Position numbers and translations under genes: made by a program
Shown: positions 23,148 to 33,879 of the stretch, one piece after another
Numbering within the stretch: the first letter of the stretch is position 1
Layout: the number at the start of each line of letters is the position of its first letter
The notes under the pieces: generated by a model
What the model saw: the letters and a program-made list of their open reading frames with translations, nothing else
What the model was told of the DNA's origin: nothing
Databases searched by the model: none
Origin: Thuidium tamariscinum
Taxonomy: Eukaryota; Streptophyta; Bryopsida; Hypnales; Thuidiaceae
Length of the DNA stretch: 64,000 nt
Direction: 5' to 3'
Assembly: GCA_947034885.2 (NCBI GenBank)
Contig: OX344753.2
Location: 11,160,001-11,224,000, forward strand

Positions 23148-24551
23148 CCGGTCTATGAAACTAATATGCCTCTAAATTTCTCGTGCAGGAGTTTGTGAAG
23201 GCGATGAACACCCGTTTCGCATTGTTGGATGTCGTGAAATCCCAGAAGACGTCAAAAGGAAAAGATGCTGAGGAGAAATTGAAGATCACCAACGAGTTAA
23301 AGATAATTACGGCACTAGATGATGTGTATGATCTCTAGAGTGAGGTGATCTCAAGTGCAGCACACGGGGAGCTCATTGACCCAGACGTTCTTCTTAAATT
23401 TAAGAAGAAATCCGGGTGGAAGTCAGAGAGCGGAAATCTGACTCACGAGTTCTTTAAGTGGTTGGGAAACTTGACATTCGAGGACTTAAAGAAACTCGCT
23501 CAGCATATTCTACATCAGAATCCGAAGAGGCAGAACTTGGAGTACCCGAAGGTCACAGTGAAGATGATATCGTCCGTGCTCGAAAGTTGCTACACAGCAA
23601 AGGACTAGGTGGAGCGGCGGAAGCGAAAGTACTTGGTGAAGAGAGAGCTCCATCTACTGGATTCTTCGTTGGGATTGTTGAATGCGTTCAACAATGTGAA
23701 TGTCGAGAAATGGAGAGAGTTCAAAGCTAGTCGCTCCATCACAAGAACTACAATGAACGTGCTTCTTGAGAAACCAGGGGAATACTACTGGAAAGACGCG
23801 AAGCAGACCAGGTCCAAGAATAAGACAGCGGAGGAGCTATCTCCATATGCTGCCCAGTTCTTCAAGACCTTTCTCGACCGTCGTAACAATTTTGTAAAAC
23901 CACAAACAGTGGCCCATTACAGAACGTACAACATCGAGACGGATAAGCACAACGACTGGCCCACCGGTGCTTGGCGGCAAGATACACTAGCAGGGATGGA
24001 ATTCGGAATCATTGATTTCCGATACACTCCAGTGGTTCTCAACAAGGGCAAGTGCACACCGCTAAAGCCTTACTTCGCCGAGGTGATGGCTTCTTTCCAG
24101 AAGATGAAGAAGCCTGCACTTGAAGAGATTCCGAGGTGGTTGTTTATCTGTGCCGACTTCGTTGAGTAGACGCAAGTGCTGACATTCATTCACCAGAATC
24201 CTGTCTTGAAGGAGTACAAGATGGACAGTGCTGAATACTGGCCCGCTAAGAATGAGAGAATGGGAGACTATTCTTCAAGTAATAGCAAGGCCATGGAAAA
24301 TATTTACCTTATTTTCCTTCAAGACAAGTCCAGAGTGGACTGGCAATTGCCGTATAAGACATATCGGGCACCAGACACAGATGTATTTAATAAGCCCCGG
24401 ATGTACAACGAGATTGCATTTAGGATACACAACACAGAACTCCGAATGGAGTTTTATTTGAATATCCTTCGACGATTTGTAATCGAGACGCTGAACATTC
24501 TGTCGGTGTTTGGAGGAGCGAAGCTGACATGTGCAGGAATGGTACATTGTT

Positions 24552-24657
24552 TTAGGTCGAGCCGACCTAATTCTCTCTAGTTTTTCTTCTCATTTTTCCT
24601 TAGTACTTATGTTTTGGGTCGTCCTGTTGAGGATTGTTTAAGGTCGAGTCGACCTAA
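24552..24657. repeat. Two 19-bp palindromes in intron 2 of the ParB/methylase-like gene
   Basis: TTAGGTCGAGCCGACCTAA at 24552-24570 and taaggtcgagtcgacctaa at 24639-24657, inside the 182-bp intron 24542-24723. A third, very degenerate copy may lie near 24614. Confidence 0.95.
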
Positions 24658-25860
24658 ATAGTTTGGGTACCTAATACCCAACAAACTAATATATTTCTTT
24701 TGTTCAAATTGCTTGTGCTGCAGATGCTCGGCAAGAGAGTCTTCGCTATTGGGACATCTGATGAGTCCGAACACTGGACGGAAATCGCTGAGGTGGGGAA
24801 GTCCCTAGACAAAGACGATTTTCTGCTGAAGGGGTATTTCGTTGATGACGAAAATCACCCACGGAAGCCCCCATTCTCCTCGACACCTTCCTCGTCACGA
24901 CGGCGGGCTCCATCTTCAAGGGGGAAGAAACCTGAACTTGAAGTTGAGGTTGAGGAGTTGTCGGACGCTGTTGGCAACACCGACGACGACATGGAAATCA
25001 CGGACCCGCTTCCCCTGAACGAGGAGCATTGCACGCCTGTGAATCTCTCTCAAAGTGTTCGGGGTTCGTTCGCATCTTCTGGTCAGCCCATGGATGTGCA
25101 ACCAGAGAGCACACCTTCTAGGGGGAGGGCACAGAAGAAGAGAAGAAGAGCCGACGATGACGACGATGACGACGTTGAAGACATGCAAGCGCAATTACAT
25201 AAGATTAGGGAGTCTCGCAAAAAAGAGCGTGCCCAGAATCTTGCTCTGCATGCCGAGCAAGGGGAGCGGCTAGACGAAATCCGGCAGTTGCTCTACACTC
25301 AGAATCAGGATACACAAACGACTTTGGCAGCGATCATGAACCACTTGAAGGGTGTCGCTCCAATCAGCTCGTTTCTTCCTGGACCATGTGCATCTCCCTT
25401 AATGATCGAAGGTGGAGGTTTTGGGTCATTTGGGTCATTTGGATCTGGTCTTTCCCGACCAGGGACTTCGTCGGCAGCTGCCCAGGTTCTGATGCCAGCA
25501 CCTGCAAATATAGTACCACTTGTATTACCGGCAACAGCGTTTGCTCCAGTCACACCAGCTCTAGAATCTCCCCCTGAATCGTGCACTGGAAATGAGAATG
25601 TGATAACAGAGAGTGAGCGGCCTCTCGTTCCTCCGAGCCATACAGAAGTAGTAGCGGAGCTACCACCTTCCGATTCTGCTATTGAAGAACCCACCACTAC
25701 TCAGATGGACGTAGACGAGGATGTGGTTGTTGTAACTCCCTTTGAGTGTGTCGCGGTCGATGTAGTCCCTACTGACATTGAAGAAGCGTCCTGTCAGCTG
25801 GATAACTCGGCTGCATCTGTAGGTGCCTCCAGTTGATATACTCATGTGGTGATGGGCATT

Positions 25861-25879
25861 TCAGGTCGACTCGACCTAA
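25861..25879. repeat. 19-bp palindrome after the ParB/methylase-like gene
   Basis: TCAGGTCGACTCGACCTAA, 25 bp past the TGA that ends the third exon. It lies in the gap (or unrecognised intron) before the phosphatase-like gene. Confidence 0.9.
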
Positions 25880-26092
25880 TTTGTAACATAGTTTTTTCGT
25901 AATCGTACAGGATTATAGGGGTCGAACTTTTCAGCTTATACGGATCTCAATTGTGGAAAAAACCATTGGGACCTTGATTTTGATTTTTGAAAATCAATTT
26001 TTTATTATATCACTTCTTTAAAGAGAATTTTGTATACGGCATTCTCACATTGTATTTTTGACTTCATTTTAATGACAGGCACTGTGAATGTC

Positions 26093-27284
26093 ATGAGTGA
26101 TCCTTATGGCATTGACTCTGAGATTCCAAAGGCCACCCCTGCAAATGAAATTGCGCCTACTGTAGTGGATTCCGAGCCATCCGGAAGTGAAGATAATCTA
26201 GCTCTTCCCAATGAGATTGCTCGTGCTGGAGTAGTACATCCTGGCGCCGCACTACAGGAATTGGAGGTTTTGAACCCTCCTGCTCTGGACGATGGGAATA
26301 CAATAACAAAGACATTTGCTGAGGTTAGTGAAATGAGTGCTTGAATTCAAATGTTTTAGCGGATGGCTTCTGTGGACTTCTTTTATTGACTTTGATGATT
26401 TCTGGGTTTGACCGGTTTTTGAGTGTAGAAGTCAATCACGAGTACTGGTTTAGTGACTAGCATCACCTTTCTTCGTTTGATAGCAGGGATCAGATCCTGC
26501 GTGTTCTCGTGGGGAATCGTCGAAGGGTGTTCCAGTCCCATTGAGTTCCAGGTTGGCGGATAGGTGGCTGCACGTTGTCTTGGACCTGAATGGGATTCTT
26601 TGTATCACCGAGGATGCAAAGTCCAAGGGTTTTCCGAAGTCCCTTCGTGACTCTAGACAGCCACATTTGGCAACTATCCCCGCGCTCGTGGGACCGAAAT
26701 TAGTATATGTCCGTCCGAATTGCGCGGAGTTTTTGAGGCAATTAACTTTGTTTGCCAACGTCTCAGTGTGGAGCTCAATGAAAAAGTCCACTACTGAGGA
26801 AATTTGTTTATTCCTCTTCAACGGTCTAAGATACCTTGATTTCGTATTCGGGCAAAACACCTGCACCACACTCAAGTGCAGGGAAAGCTCAGGGTACGTC
26901 ACAGTATTCAAGGAGCCAGGCACAACCAAGGAGCTGTTTTTGAAAGACCTTAGTCAGCTCTTTAATGGAAACAGAGGGAAATTCAAGCCCGCTAATACAG
27001 TCATGGTCGACGATAGTCCCGTCAAACACATTCTCAATAGGCCAGAGAATGTTGTTCTTCCGGACACGTGGACGAACAAGGGCAACGGTCCGAAGGACAC
27101 CTTCCTACTTGACAATCTGTTGCCTTGGTTCCAGCGCCTCCACCTTGCTCGCGACGACAACCTGAAATCCTTTCGGGAGAATAGTGTCGGGAAAATGGGG
27201 CGCAAAATGCTCTGTGATGAGAGGAACCGCAAGGAGTACAATAGGCTAATGGACGTCGTGAGGCAATCGAGTAGCTTGAGATAA
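26093..27284 (+). CDS. HAD-superfamily FCP/SCP-like phosphatase
   Basis: Two exons, 26093-26323 and 26487-27284, joined in phase 0 through GTTAGT and tagcag, giving about 342 residues. Near residue 109 HVVLDLNGIL corresponds to HAD motif I. It has Asp-Leu-Asn in place of the DxDxT of active CTD phosphatases, a form common in plant homologues. NVSVWSSM fits motif II, and VMVDDSPVKH near residue 252 the DDS of motif IV. The first 77 residues are acidic and unrecognised. It follows the ParB/methylase-like gene on the same strand by about 250 bp and may be part of the same unit; a splice joining the two would not keep phase at the sites I can see. No premature stop is present. Loss of the second Asp makes activity uncertain. 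Confidence 0.7.
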
Positions 27285-27335
27285 GGTTTAGATGAAGGGG
27301 CTTCTTTTGTAGTTGACGTAGTCCTTTATGTCGTT

Positions 27336-27477
27336 TTAGGTCGATGCGACCCAAATTGTATATAGACTTGTAGTTTAGCATTGACTCACTATGTACGGAC
27401 TTACTTTCGAATATATATCTACAAATTTCTCTTTTCCTTTATATCTCTTTTAGTCCGGGTCAGCTCGGCTCGACCTA
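27336..27477. repeat. Two degenerate copies of the 19-bp palindrome
   Basis: ttaggtcgatgcgacccaa at 27336-27354 and a longer gggtcagctcggctcgacct at about 27457-27477, between the phosphatase-like gene and the next frame. Confidence 0.7.
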
Positions 27478-27544
27478 TTCCTGCTTGCTTGCTTTCTTTG
27501 TCTTCTATGTGTGTTGGATTATATGTTTGAATATTTTTTAAAAT

Positions 27545-28201
27545 ATGTCAGCCAGGATGTTTGATTTGTTACCTTTTTATTGTCAGGCCGTTCCTCGAAC
27601 TGCTCCTGACATACAAGAGGACACTCTACCGTGCTCCGCTTCCATCGATTCCTTTCTTGAATACGGGCAGAATGCGATCTTCAGTACTGGAAACTTTCTT
27701 TGCTCCGCAGCTACTGCCAACTCCATAATGGACTTCTCGGTGATGCCCGTTGACGATGGGGTGGTGGAGAGTCCACCAAGTCGAGCGCCGTTGGTGTTGA
27801 AGTCGTGCTCTCCTTCTCCTCTTCGAACAAGGGATCCTTCCACTTCTGAGAATTTGACGCAAAGGAAGCTGTATGAGCAATTCCAGCTCCAGGATCCCGC
27901 GGTGCTACCAGACTCTTCTTTGCCAAGTGAATCAAGGGAGAACAGGATTTGCGTGCGTTCCCACAGTGTCATGCATCCTCGAATTCGAGCCCCATCTCTA
28001 TATGCAAGGAAGTCAAAATCACACAATGGAGTTTCCGATAGCCGAGTCACACAAGCAATGCAGGTTGAATGGGATCGAAAGTACATACAGTTGCAGAAGC
28101 TACAGGAGCTTCGACTTTACAAGATTTTTGATAGTGGTTACAGTCGTGGGCCCGAGATTTTAAAGGCAATGGCTACTATTAAGAGTCTGTCTGATATTTA
28201 G
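27545..28201 (+). CDS. Unknown 218-residue protein with C-terminal coiled coil
   Basis: An intact frame from the ATG at 27545. An acceptor-like tattgtcag lies within it at about 27586, so the true exon may begin there and continue an upstream gene. The middle is Ser/Pro-rich. The last 50 residues (AMQVEWDRKYIQLQKLQELR and onward) look helical. I recognise no domain. It follows the phosphatase-like gene on the same strand, with two degenerate palindromes in between, so it is probably part of the same element. Confidence 0.45.
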   Translation: MSARMFDLLPFYCQAVPRTAPDIQEDTLPCSASIDSFLEYGQNAIFSTGNFLCSAATANSIMDFSVMPVDDGVVESPPSRAPLVLKSCSPSPLRTRDPSTSENLTQRKLYEQFQLQDPAVLPDSSLPSESRENRICVRSHSVMHPRIRAPSLYARKSKSHNGVSDSRVTQAMQVEWDRKYIQLQKLQELRLYKIFDSGYSRGPEILKAMATIKSLSDI

Positions 28202-28501
28202 CAGTTGTCTATATTGTATAGGTGAATAGTAGTGAAGTATATGAATGCATTCTTCAGGCGTTATACAATATATGGAATACCAGCAGTCAATTGTATATTG
28301 ACTAGCCCATAGTTTTTGAGGCAGTTACTATTGTATAGTCGGGAGTTATAAGTACAGTGTAGATGATATAGTTAGCTACAATCATCTCATAGAAAAAAAC
28401 AGTATATTACAAAATTGTATTGAAACCGTTCGATGCAAACCGTGAAAAAATACTTAGAAGCTAGGTAGTTAAAGTATCTCCTCTTCTTCGATTGTGATGG
28501 C

Positions 28502-28803
28502 CTTGTCAGTAGAAGTTTTAGAAGATGGGTCATGGATAGGAAGGGAGAAAATTAGAAGATGAGATTCAACGTAGATCTTTGCACAGAAATTGTAGAAACA
28601 AAAACATCTAGATGCCACTCTAAGCAGTTCCATGAGTGGCAATTCAAACCTCTGTGTTTGATATTGCCATTTAGGGAACTGCGGAGTGGCATTTAGATGT
28701 TCTTTAGTCTATTGTTTCTCTGCGAAGATCCACGTTGAATCTTTTCTTCTAATTTCTTCTTTTTTCTAACCATGGCTAGTCTTCTGAAGCTTCTATTGAC
28801 AAG
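28502..28803. repeat. 300-bp foldback hairpin (MITE or MIRNA-like)
   Basis: Arms 28502-28649 and 28656-28803 are inverted copies at roughly 80 percent identity across about 147 bp, with a 6-nt loop (ctctgt). Well-conserved stretches include gattcaacgt-x-gatctt and catct-x-atgccactc. I see no target duplication. Confidence 0.85.
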
Positions 28804-29859
28804 CCCAACGCAGTCGGGGGGGTTGAGATGCTTCGACTATCGAGAATATGACAGAAGCATCAATTGGACTTAGTATTGTGCATTTCATAATCATAATTCA
28901 AGTAAGGGATCAGCTTTTTTTGGTAGTAATGTCTCTAGAATGATTTCACGGATTTTGCAACATCGATTAAAATTACGGTTTCAAATACTCTCTGTATTGA
29001 GTACAAAAGGTGAATCAATAAAAGTGTTTATATATTATCCTTGTATATTCAATGATTGTAATATATAAAGCTATTACCTATTGAAAAAGTTGTGCATCGG
29101 ATTGTATATTTTAGGCTTTGATGAGTCTTTAATGTGTTGTTGCGTTCCTTGTTTACTAATAATTAGTAGTAGGTTCTCTTAAGTTTGTGATTTGTAGAAT
29201 AAACCAATCTCTCAATTCACTAGAAAACTCTTATTTTAATGAATATTATGTTATTGTTATAGTATTAAACAGACGTATTTATTGATCTTTCTTTTCAAGA
29301 GACAATCTTGTTTATGATTTTTGGTTTCTTGATTCCTAAGAATTTCCCAACGGATTAGTTGATCTATTATGATATTACTATATATATTTTAGTTACTTAT
29401 ATGTTGATTTTCTATTGCTCTAGGAGGAGAAATATTATCAGATTCTTTTCTGGATTTGTATGTATTTCGGATCCACTCGATGTGATTTTATTCTAGGTAA
29501 TTCTGACTGTCTATGCAGGTACTTGTGCTCATTATGGGAAGTTTGATGACCTACTTGGAGATAGAACTCAACAAGCTTAACTGGCCTATTAGCACATACT
29601 TGGCTGACAAGCGCAATATAACAAGATTTCTAGCATGATATTCATCCATTCTTTAATGCTCGTCAATACTATGTTCATGGGAGTTTGATCCATTTAATGT
29701 CACCTTTCCCAGATTATCTTATGAGAGTTCCCTGATTGAATATTTTGAAGACATTCTACAATTTCATGAGCTTAAAACGAGACCGTCTCAACTTCAAGTC
29801 ATGCTCTATCATATAGAAGACTTCATTCTGTTTTTATTTTCCAACACTGTGTTGATGCG
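28804..29859. other. AT-rich DNA before the MULE-type gene
   Basis: No intact frame. A short stretch at 29520-29640 after an acceptor-like ctatgcag reads MGSLMTYLEIELNKL and could be an upstream exon remnant of the following gene, but stops follow quickly. Confidence 0.35.
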
Positions 29860-32800
29860 ATGGCTTCTATCAAAGCAAATGGACACGAGGTCCCACTTCT
29901 TCTTTGTCTTGATTCCTCTGGCTTAGCTGATGTTTCAAGCCACTTGCTTCATGTGCGTTATGGTTTTGTTGAGTCTTCAATCTATGTAGAGGAAGAAGTA
30001 CAGTCGGAATCTGGGACGCTTGTCCACTCGATTCTTATCCGCAGAATTAGAAATGAGGAAGGCTCTTTCTGGAGCTTAGGTGCTGGTCGTTATAGGGCTT
30101 ATGGATTAGCATCAGAAGTCATGGATGCTTCAACAGAGGTTTTGATGCCAGTGGCTGTGGCCGACGCAGCTTCTATTCCTACGTTGCGAGCCGTCAAACT
30201 GGAGCCTGATGGACTCTCCCCCTCTTCTCTTCATTATGATCTTCCTTCATCTAAGGATGATGAAGGAAGCTTCTCTTGTCCTGTTGTTGTGTTGTCTAGT
30301 GATTCAGAGGAAGACCCAGTGAAGTACAATTGTCTCGGATCCAAATCACAAACCGCTGGCACTTATGTGCACCTTGGAACACCTCAATCCGTTGGTATGC
30401 GAGATAGTAGTGCTGGTAGTTCAGTATTCTCTCGACCACCGTTGTATCCACAAGAACAAGGCAGTTTGAGTGTTATAGACTCTCTGAAGAAGCTACGAAG
30501 TATTCGAGGATGCAGAAACGAGCTCGCCTAGATTGATTTTGATTCGATTGAGCACAAGACAGTTCCATTTCTTCCAACATCATTTGACGGTGATATTGTC
30601 CTAGAATTGCCACCTTGCCATTCGTTACCTTCTTCCAGCTCTTCAAAGAGTATGGATGGCATGGACAAACGCTACGATGGTCATACGCGGTGTCGCACGA
30701 TGACCTCAAACATTCACAACAACCTTGGTCTGAAATTTAGAAAGTCTTCATGCGTTGGTCACCTTATATGTACCAACACATCTTGCGATTACATATCTAG
30801 GTGCTCTAAGAGAAACGAGACTGAGTGGTTGGGTAATACTAGTACTCCGTTCCTCGTAGGGTCAATTCCACCACGAGATTCCACTTTAGCTTGTAGAGTT
30901 TGTAAAACTTCACCTACCTGTATCAGTTTCTGTGATGCTAGGATCTACTATGTTGTAGGATCATCTCATATGACCCGGGCTTGCATTCATCTAGGCAATC
31001 ATAACCACCCAATTCCAGATGGTCTTTGTCGAGATTCAGTGGACACCGTTTCTAGCCTCCTAGCAAAAGAGGTTGCAAAAACACCTACAGCTAAAGCCTC
31101 CGCTATAGCTTTAGCTGCTAGCAAGGAATTCTTGGATACGTTTTTGGTTCATTCAGGTGATTCTCCGAAAGAGATGTTGAAAGGCCCTGCCTTGGATGCA
31201 GTGATGGACAAGTTCCAAGTCTTAAGTTCTCCAAACGTTCGGAACATCATTGCCTCTTTCCGAAGCAATGGAAGCGGGGGAGGTGAAATCGACCGTTTAC
31301 TTGCAATGAAGAGGCAGGCCAAGATCGAGTTCATTCACGACAGTGTATTTCCCGGACAAGGACAAGAAAAGGTGTACCTCTTCAAGATGCTAGTGGACGG
31401 CCTTGGAAGTGGAGTCGATCTTGTGAAGCGCATGCAACCAGGTGGGGATCTAGAGAATTGTTGGCTTATGTTTGACCATGTTAAGCGTGTCAAAGGGTGG
31501 ACTACAATCGCTTGCCATGTTTATGATTCAATTTATTGCAAGGTGATGACTATAGCGGTTTGCGACATGCAATCGGAGGACACGGAGGGCCAAGCCATCA
31601 TGTGGAGATGCTTGAATCGAGTTATGGGGAAAAATGGCTTGGACAATCCCAACTTCAAAGGCTTTATGGCAGATAGTGCTCAAGCAAATTGGAATGCTAT
31701 TAGGATCGTTTATGGTTCCGGTGATGCATCCATCAAAATGGTTGATAGAGAACGCACGTGTCTTTTCCACTAGGCAACTTCTTTGAAGCAGCACACGGAA
31801 CGACTCATCAAGAGAGATATGCAAGCTCAGCACGTGAGGTTGTGTAGAGATTACAAAGATGCTAAGACTCTAGATGAAGTGGAGAGCAGGTATCTTCAAA
31901 TCAAGGCATGGTGGTATTCGTCTGGTGCAGCCTCTGAAGAGTCGCTGAAAGAGCTAGAGCTTTGGTTAGCTTTTTGGCACTTCCATTATCGCCAATGGGG
32001 TGGATTCATGGAGACAGTAAGTAATTTCTTTTATTTTTTTCTTCTTTTTCAATGTCCATTTTGTCTTTATCACAACCTTAGTTTCAAGATTTTCACACAT
32101 TAACTATTCTTACTTAGTGAAATTGTCCCTCAGTTGCAACTGGGATCGTCATCTGAATCCTGTCTCGCCACCGAGAGGCCGTCGCTATAGGATCGTGGTT
32201 GCCCATTTTGTAGCTAGTATACAACTCTCGTCTTATGAGAAGGGCCCTTAAGCCCTTTGTGATTGATTGACGTCGCGGCCTGGGCCCCCCCCCCCTCAAC
32301 CACAGCTCTAAACAAAAATACTTATATGTACTAGGCGGATTTGGTTTTTCCTGTATCTATAGTCAAAAGTATCTACGATGTCTCGGTACAGTCCTTTCTT
32401 GGTATTGGCTGAATGATCGTCCCTTCTTTAAAATGGATATTTTGGTTGTGTTATATTATTCTCATTTGCCACTCTTATTAACATGTCCTATTTCTGTACT
32501 TCCAGAGTTTGTCAGCAGACGAAGAAGCAGATATTCCATCCTGCAACCTATCGGAAACGATTCACTACAAGTGGCTTCAAGCATCTGGGAAACGTGGTAC
32601 CGACTTATATGTTGCCACTTGTGACGATTGGATTCGAGCATTTATGCAAATGACTAATTATCGCGTGTATCTGAATGGTGGACCTTCTGGAACTGGACCG
32701 TCCCGACATGATCTGAAGTTAAAGCGAGCAGTAGCATCTATGGACGGGAAGAAGATTATTGATGCATTGTGCAGTATGCCTGGTGCGGAGGAACTGTGCA

Positions 32801-33879
32801 CATGTGTACCCCATTTAGAAGGGGAGGAAATCTTCGGCTCCACAAAGCGCAAGCATGATGAGCCTATTGGGTCCGAAGGTGATTCCCACTGCCCAGATAA
32901 GGTCAATTTCTCTCACCCTAGAGTACAATTGAAATCTGGCACTGCTCTGAATGCATCTACAAATGAAGGAGCTCCAGTGTTTCCTCATGCCATGCACGTA
33001 TTGGAGACGGATTGTGACCCTTCACAGTGGCACATTACTCGCATTTTCGTCAAATCCAAGAGGAAGTGCCATGCCATTCAAGCACAGATGGAGGTGAAGT
33101 GCAAGATGTCCATAGTTCGAGGTGCTAAAGCCGTTGCAGCACCGATGTATAAAGGTCAAAAACGTGAGTACAAAGGTACGAATGTTGAAACAGATGACTT
33201 CTGGTTTTGTCCAGACGACATTCAACGTTGCGTTATGGGACCTAGGAGGTCTCATGTCCTTAGTTGCCCTCAACTCCCTGAAATCTGGCCTGTGATGCTG
33301 GGTACAAGTCTTATTTCTCATGAGATTATACTTTTTGAAGAGGTTGGGTTTCGCCTTCAAGAGCGCCCATCACTATCTTCGCGTCGCTTGTTCACATCTT
33401 CGAGACTTTTCGAGGTTTTGGAATGGAACTACTCAAAGGCAACTCACTCCGACAAGCCTCCTTGCATTCGAAATGGAAAAAACATTCGGAGGAATGATAA
33501 GGCGCCCACTAATGATCACCAAAATCAATGGGAGAGTGCAAGAAATGTCACGGGCAATATCCTTGGAGTGAACATCCTCCCTTATCCAGGACTTGGAGCT
33601 GTTATCACTTTACAGTCTGGTGTAGAACCTCATCACATGGTATATCGTGTCACTATTTCAAGTTTCCCAGCTTGCACTTGCTTGTACTTCATTGGTATGT
33701 TGTCTGCATCCATCGGCAAGAGAGGGAAATATGTTAATTGTAAACATTTATATTATATTTTTCGTTATTTGTGCAAGGTTGACCAAAAGAAGGACAAGTT
33801 CATTCACGCCCCTAGCTTTAGCATGGATGAGATTATGACACTACTAGAGAAAGCAGGAATGATAAAAATAAAGGTCTGA
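29860..33879 (+). pseudogene. MULE/FAR1-type transposase gene with WRKY-GCM1 and SWIM zinc fingers, two in-frame TAGs
   Basis: One frame runs from the ATG at 29860 to 32016, then through an intron 32017-32505 (ACA/GTAAGT ... ttccag/AGT, phase 0) into 32506-33879, about 1176 codons. Residues about 290-385 carry a Cys/His zinc finger of WRKY-GCM1/FLYWCH type (ICTNTSCDYI ... CIHLGNHNHPI). The core has LMFDHVKRV near residue 539 and FMADSAQAN near 605, plausible catalytic Asp positions of a Mutator-like transposase. The last 70 residues hold a SWIM finger, CTCLYF ... NCKHLYYIF (CxCxnCxH). TAG stops interrupt it at 30529 and 31771; the second follows CLFH, where I expect Trp or Gln. Everything else is in frame, so the damage is recent or tolerated. 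No terminal inverted repeats could be located. The gene contains no copies of the 19-bp palindrome. Confidence 0.75.

Larger units (their letters stand above)
21628..25836 (+). pseudogene. ParB-like / degenerate DNA amino-methyltransferase-like gene with five in-frame TAGs
   Basis: Three exons, 21628-23055, 23189-24541 and 24724-25836, all phase 0, about 1297 codons. Residues about 315-425 resemble ParB/sulfiredoxin folds: LVEDMFHFLM, then VNGQHSVSAS (like D-G-x-H-R-x-x-A), then EWDCYIVW and NRVNHF. Near residue 752 FGIIDFRYTP resembles methylase motif IV (DPPY), and near residue 914 LSVFGGAKLTCAGMMLGKR resembles the C-terminal FxGxG motif of beta-class enzymes. The order IV then I fits the beta class, and ParB-methylase fusions are known in bacteria and phages. 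The DPPY and motif I residues are altered, so catalysis is doubtful. The C-terminus has a basic KKRRR run, an acidic tract and a coiled coil, suggesting a nuclear protein. Stops in frame at 22069, 22240, 23336, 23606 and 24167 are all TAG. A GTAAGT at 22092 could instead start an intron. Confidence 0.6.

Noticed and set aside
21628-25836. Bacterial or phage contamination as the source of the ParB/methylase-like gene
   Set aside because: The gene is interrupted by GT-AG introns in phase 0 and embedded in plant-type repeats.
25818-26093. Splicing of the ParB/methylase-like gene into the phosphatase gene
   Set aside because: A GTAGGT donor exists at 25819 but the visible acceptor at 26078 is in the wrong phase, so I keep two genes.
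1026-31773. TAG read as a sense codon (alternative code)
   Set aside because: The host genes look standard, nuclear codes of land plants are standard, and TAG also ends the 37.8-kb fragment; decay of methylated CHG sites explains the pattern more simply.
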